Assembly (NCBI GenBank): GCA_001281695.1 | Contig: LJIE01000001.1 | Span: forward strand, 1,626,586 to 1,690,585 | From: a bacterium 336/3 | Lineage (GTDB): Bacteria > Bacteroidota > Bacteroidia > Cytophagales > Thermonemataceae | Direction of reading: 5' to 3' | Length of the DNA: 64,000 bases | Shown: positions 62,528 to 64,000 of the stretch, in pieces | How positions within the stretch are numbered: position 1 is the stretch's first letter | Layout of the letters: each line of letters begins with the position of its first letter | The notes under the pieces: generated by a model | The model's input: only the letters and a program-made list of their open reading frames with translations | Database searches by the model: none | Told to the model about the DNA's origin: nothing | Program-made: the position numbers and the translations under genes

Positions 62528-64000
62528 TTAAAATTTGAAATTATATGTTACACTAGGCACCCAACGAAATAAAGATGTTTGAACAGCTCTTGTTCGAGCA
62601 GGATTGTTCGGGTCATCTTCAAATGTAATGGTGTAAGCATTTTGCCTTCCATAAGCATTATAAATTGAAAAATTCCATGAGCTTTGAAATCTGCCTTTTC
62701 GCTGATTCTCATACGTAGCACTCAAATCAAATCTATGATAAGCGGGCATTCTATAACCATTTCTTTCAGTATAATAATACACTGTATTGCCTGCTACATT
62801 GTACTTTCCACTCGGAAAAGTAACAGCATTGCCTGTATAATAGACAAAATTACCTGAGAGTGACCATTTGGGAGATAATTGATAAATCCCTACCAAAGAA
62901 ATATCATGAGTTCTGTCTTGTTTGGCTACATACCAATCTCCCTCATTGATTCCATCAATTTTTCTTTCGGTTCTTGATAAAGTATAACTCAGCCAGCCTG
63001 TAAATCTTCCTTTTTTCTTCTTGAAAAGCAATTCTAAGCCATAAGCTCTCCCAATACCATACAACAATTCACTTTCTACATCAGGAGAGGTATTGATATC
63101 AGCTCCATTTTTATAATCAACTTGGTTTTGCATAGATTTATAATATACTTCCGAACTGAGTTCATAGGTGTTATCTTTTAAATTTTTAAAATACCCAAAA
63201 CTTACTTGGTCAGCTATTTCTGGTTTGATGTTATAACTGTTCCCAATCCACTGGTCTGTGGGATTAGAGCTGGTTGAATTGCTCAATAAATGTAAATTCT
63301 GGGTGTTTCGAGCATATCCCATTTTTAAACTGGTTTGCTCATTGATGATGTAATTGAAAGACAATCGAGGTTCTACATTGAAGTATGTTTTGCCAAATTC
63401 ACCTTTCGATAAAGTCACACTATCAGTCTTAATATCACCATTGTACAAATTATAAACACCTTCCCCTAAAATGCTATAAGAAGATAAACGAAGCCCATAA
63501 TCCATACTGAATTTTGAACTGGCTAAAAATGTGTTATTGGCATATATGGCATTTTCCCATCCAAAACGGCTTTGTTTTGCCTGATTATCAGTTTCATTGT
63601 TCTCTATACGGCTTGGCGTAATTGTATGATGAATACTATTAAATCCAAACCTCCATGAGTTTTTGTTATTTGGGAAAAATTGAAACTCTTGTTTGAGATT
63701 CCAGTCTTTAATCTCAGAACGGTTAGAAAAACTATTGCCATTGCCCGAAATTTTAAACTCATAGTTATAGTCGCTGTAAATAAAAGATGTATTAGAGAAC
63801 CATTTTGAGTTTACAATGCTATTCCAACGAATGGTAGCTGTTTTATTTCCCCAATCTATTCCAAAATCTTCACTCAAACCCAGTTTGTCTCTTCCAAAAT
63901 ACCCTGAAACATATATTCTGTTGTTTTCATTGATACGATAATTGGCTTTCATGTTCAAATCGTAGAAATAAAGGCTATAATCCGAATAATCAGGACTTGC
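62528..64000 (-). CDS. TonB-dependent receptor, 5' end beyond window
   Basis: The frame is open to the right edge at 64000, beyond the Met at 63958, so the window holds only the C-terminal 490 codons. The sequence is a run of beta-strands with alternating polar and hydrophobic residues typical of the 22-stranded barrel: SLKMGYARNTQNLHLLSN, GWLSYTLSRTERKI, a DRTHDISLVGIYQLSPKW segment and a final strand RWVPSVTYNFKF ending in aromatic Phe. The N-terminal plug and any carboxypeptidase-like domain are outside. With DUF4249 it should form an outer-membrane uptake or sensing system, and the following two-component genes could respond to it. Substrate unknown. Confidence 0.93.
   Translation of the reverse strand, partial: ASPDYSDYSLYFYDLNMKANYRINENNRIYVSGYFGRDKLGLSEDFGIDWGNKTATIRWNSIVNSKWFSNTSFIYSDYNYEFKISGNGNSFSNRSEIKDWNLKQEFQFFPNNKNSWRFGFNSIHHTITPSRIENNETDNQAKQSRFGWENAIYANNTFLASSKFSMDYGLRLSSYSILGEGVYNLYNGDIKTDSVTLSKGEFGKTYFNVEPRLSFNYIINEQTSLKMGYARNTQNLHLLSNSTSSNPTDQWIGNSYNIKPEIADQVSFGYFKNLKDNTYELSSEVYYKSMQNQVDYKNGADINTSPDVESELLYGIGRAYGLELLFKKKKGRFTGWLSYTLSRTERKIDGINEGDWYVAKQDRTHDISLVGIYQLSPKWSLSGNFVYYTGNAVTFPSGKYNVAGNTVYYYTERNGYRMPAYHRFDLSATYENQRKGRFQSSWNFSIYNAYGRQNAYTITFEDDPNNPARTRAVQTSLFRWVPSVTYNFKF

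Noticed and set aside
1-64000. Search for tRNA, rRNA, insertion sequences, prophage genes and restriction or other canonical defence systems
   Set aside because: No sequence resembling these was seen by eye; a tRNA scan and profile search would be decisive.

Overview
The window looks like chromosomal DNA from a low-GC gliding-type Bacteroidota, most likely of the Cytophagales. The evidence is a PorP/SprF-family protein beside an SprB-like repeat adhesin with a type B type IX secretion (T9SS) C-terminal domain, a second giant cargo with a type A T9SS sorting domain, a TonB receptor/DUF4249 pair, DUF3857 transglutaminase-like proteins, a fused DAHP synthase/chorismate mutase, AT-rich intergenic DNA, few Shine-Dalgarno-like sites and some TAnnTTTG-type -7 promoter elements. 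The species cannot be fixed from the sequence alone. I saw no rRNA, tRNA, CRISPR array, insertion sequence, prophage or replication origin. It reads as a core-type chromosome segment with some secreted and accessory proteins.

Layout. 1-7 kb: the 5' part of a BatD-like gene running off the left edge, a 63-aa protein, queG, an unknown envelope protein, and a tandem pair of DUF3857/transglutaminase-like proteins, of which the first has lost its catalytic Cys and His. 7-14.9 kb: an efflux adaptor, an SPFH protein, sufS, two unknown proteins, an M3 oligopeptidase and trmN6. 15-19.7 kb: a 1407-aa secreted TPR-CHAT protease-like protein with a small companion gene. 19.7-23.3 kb: trpD with DAHP synthase/chorismate mutase, then fmt-folA. 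23.3-29.5 kb: a PorP/SprF-OmpA fusion next to a 1576-aa SprB-like repeat adhesin. 29.6-36.4 kb: a HAD phosphatase, an outer-membrane protein, murQ with an amino-acid permease, an M23 peptidase, a GT9 glycosyltransferase and an unknown protein. 36.5-40 kb: a tandem pair of M14 carboxypeptidase-like proteins, the first apparently without metal ligands. 40-45.5 kb: an NTF2-like protein, a DUF2071 protein and a 1417-aa beta-helix T9SS cargo. 45.8-53 kb: a serine hydrolase, an Uup-type ABC-F protein, a flavin reductase, trxB, a cysteine-free SIR2 protein and an orphan scoB. 53-55.4 kb: an unknown protein and a SUKH-LRR fusion. 55.4-64 kb: one long minus-strand cluster made of a TonB receptor, DUF4249 lipoprotein, LytS-type kinase, LytTR regulator, TolC, HlyD, FtsX-type permease and ATPase. 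It probably forms a signal-controlled efflux unit.

The most notable non-genic signal is a three-copy intergenic element. Two 15-bp arms, AAACCTATAAGGTTT and its exact reverse complement, enclose 38-48 bp of unrelated sequence at about 34.8, 38.2 and 50.3 kb. Each arm is itself a small inverted repeat. A separate 12-bp perfect inverted repeat places the start codon of the first M14 gene inside a potential hairpin. Two gene pairs (DUF3857 and M14) show the same pattern: a secreted pseudoenzyme-like copy directly followed by an intact copy. The SprB-like gene holds a very recent tandem duplication, with 575 bp identical at a 483-bp offset.
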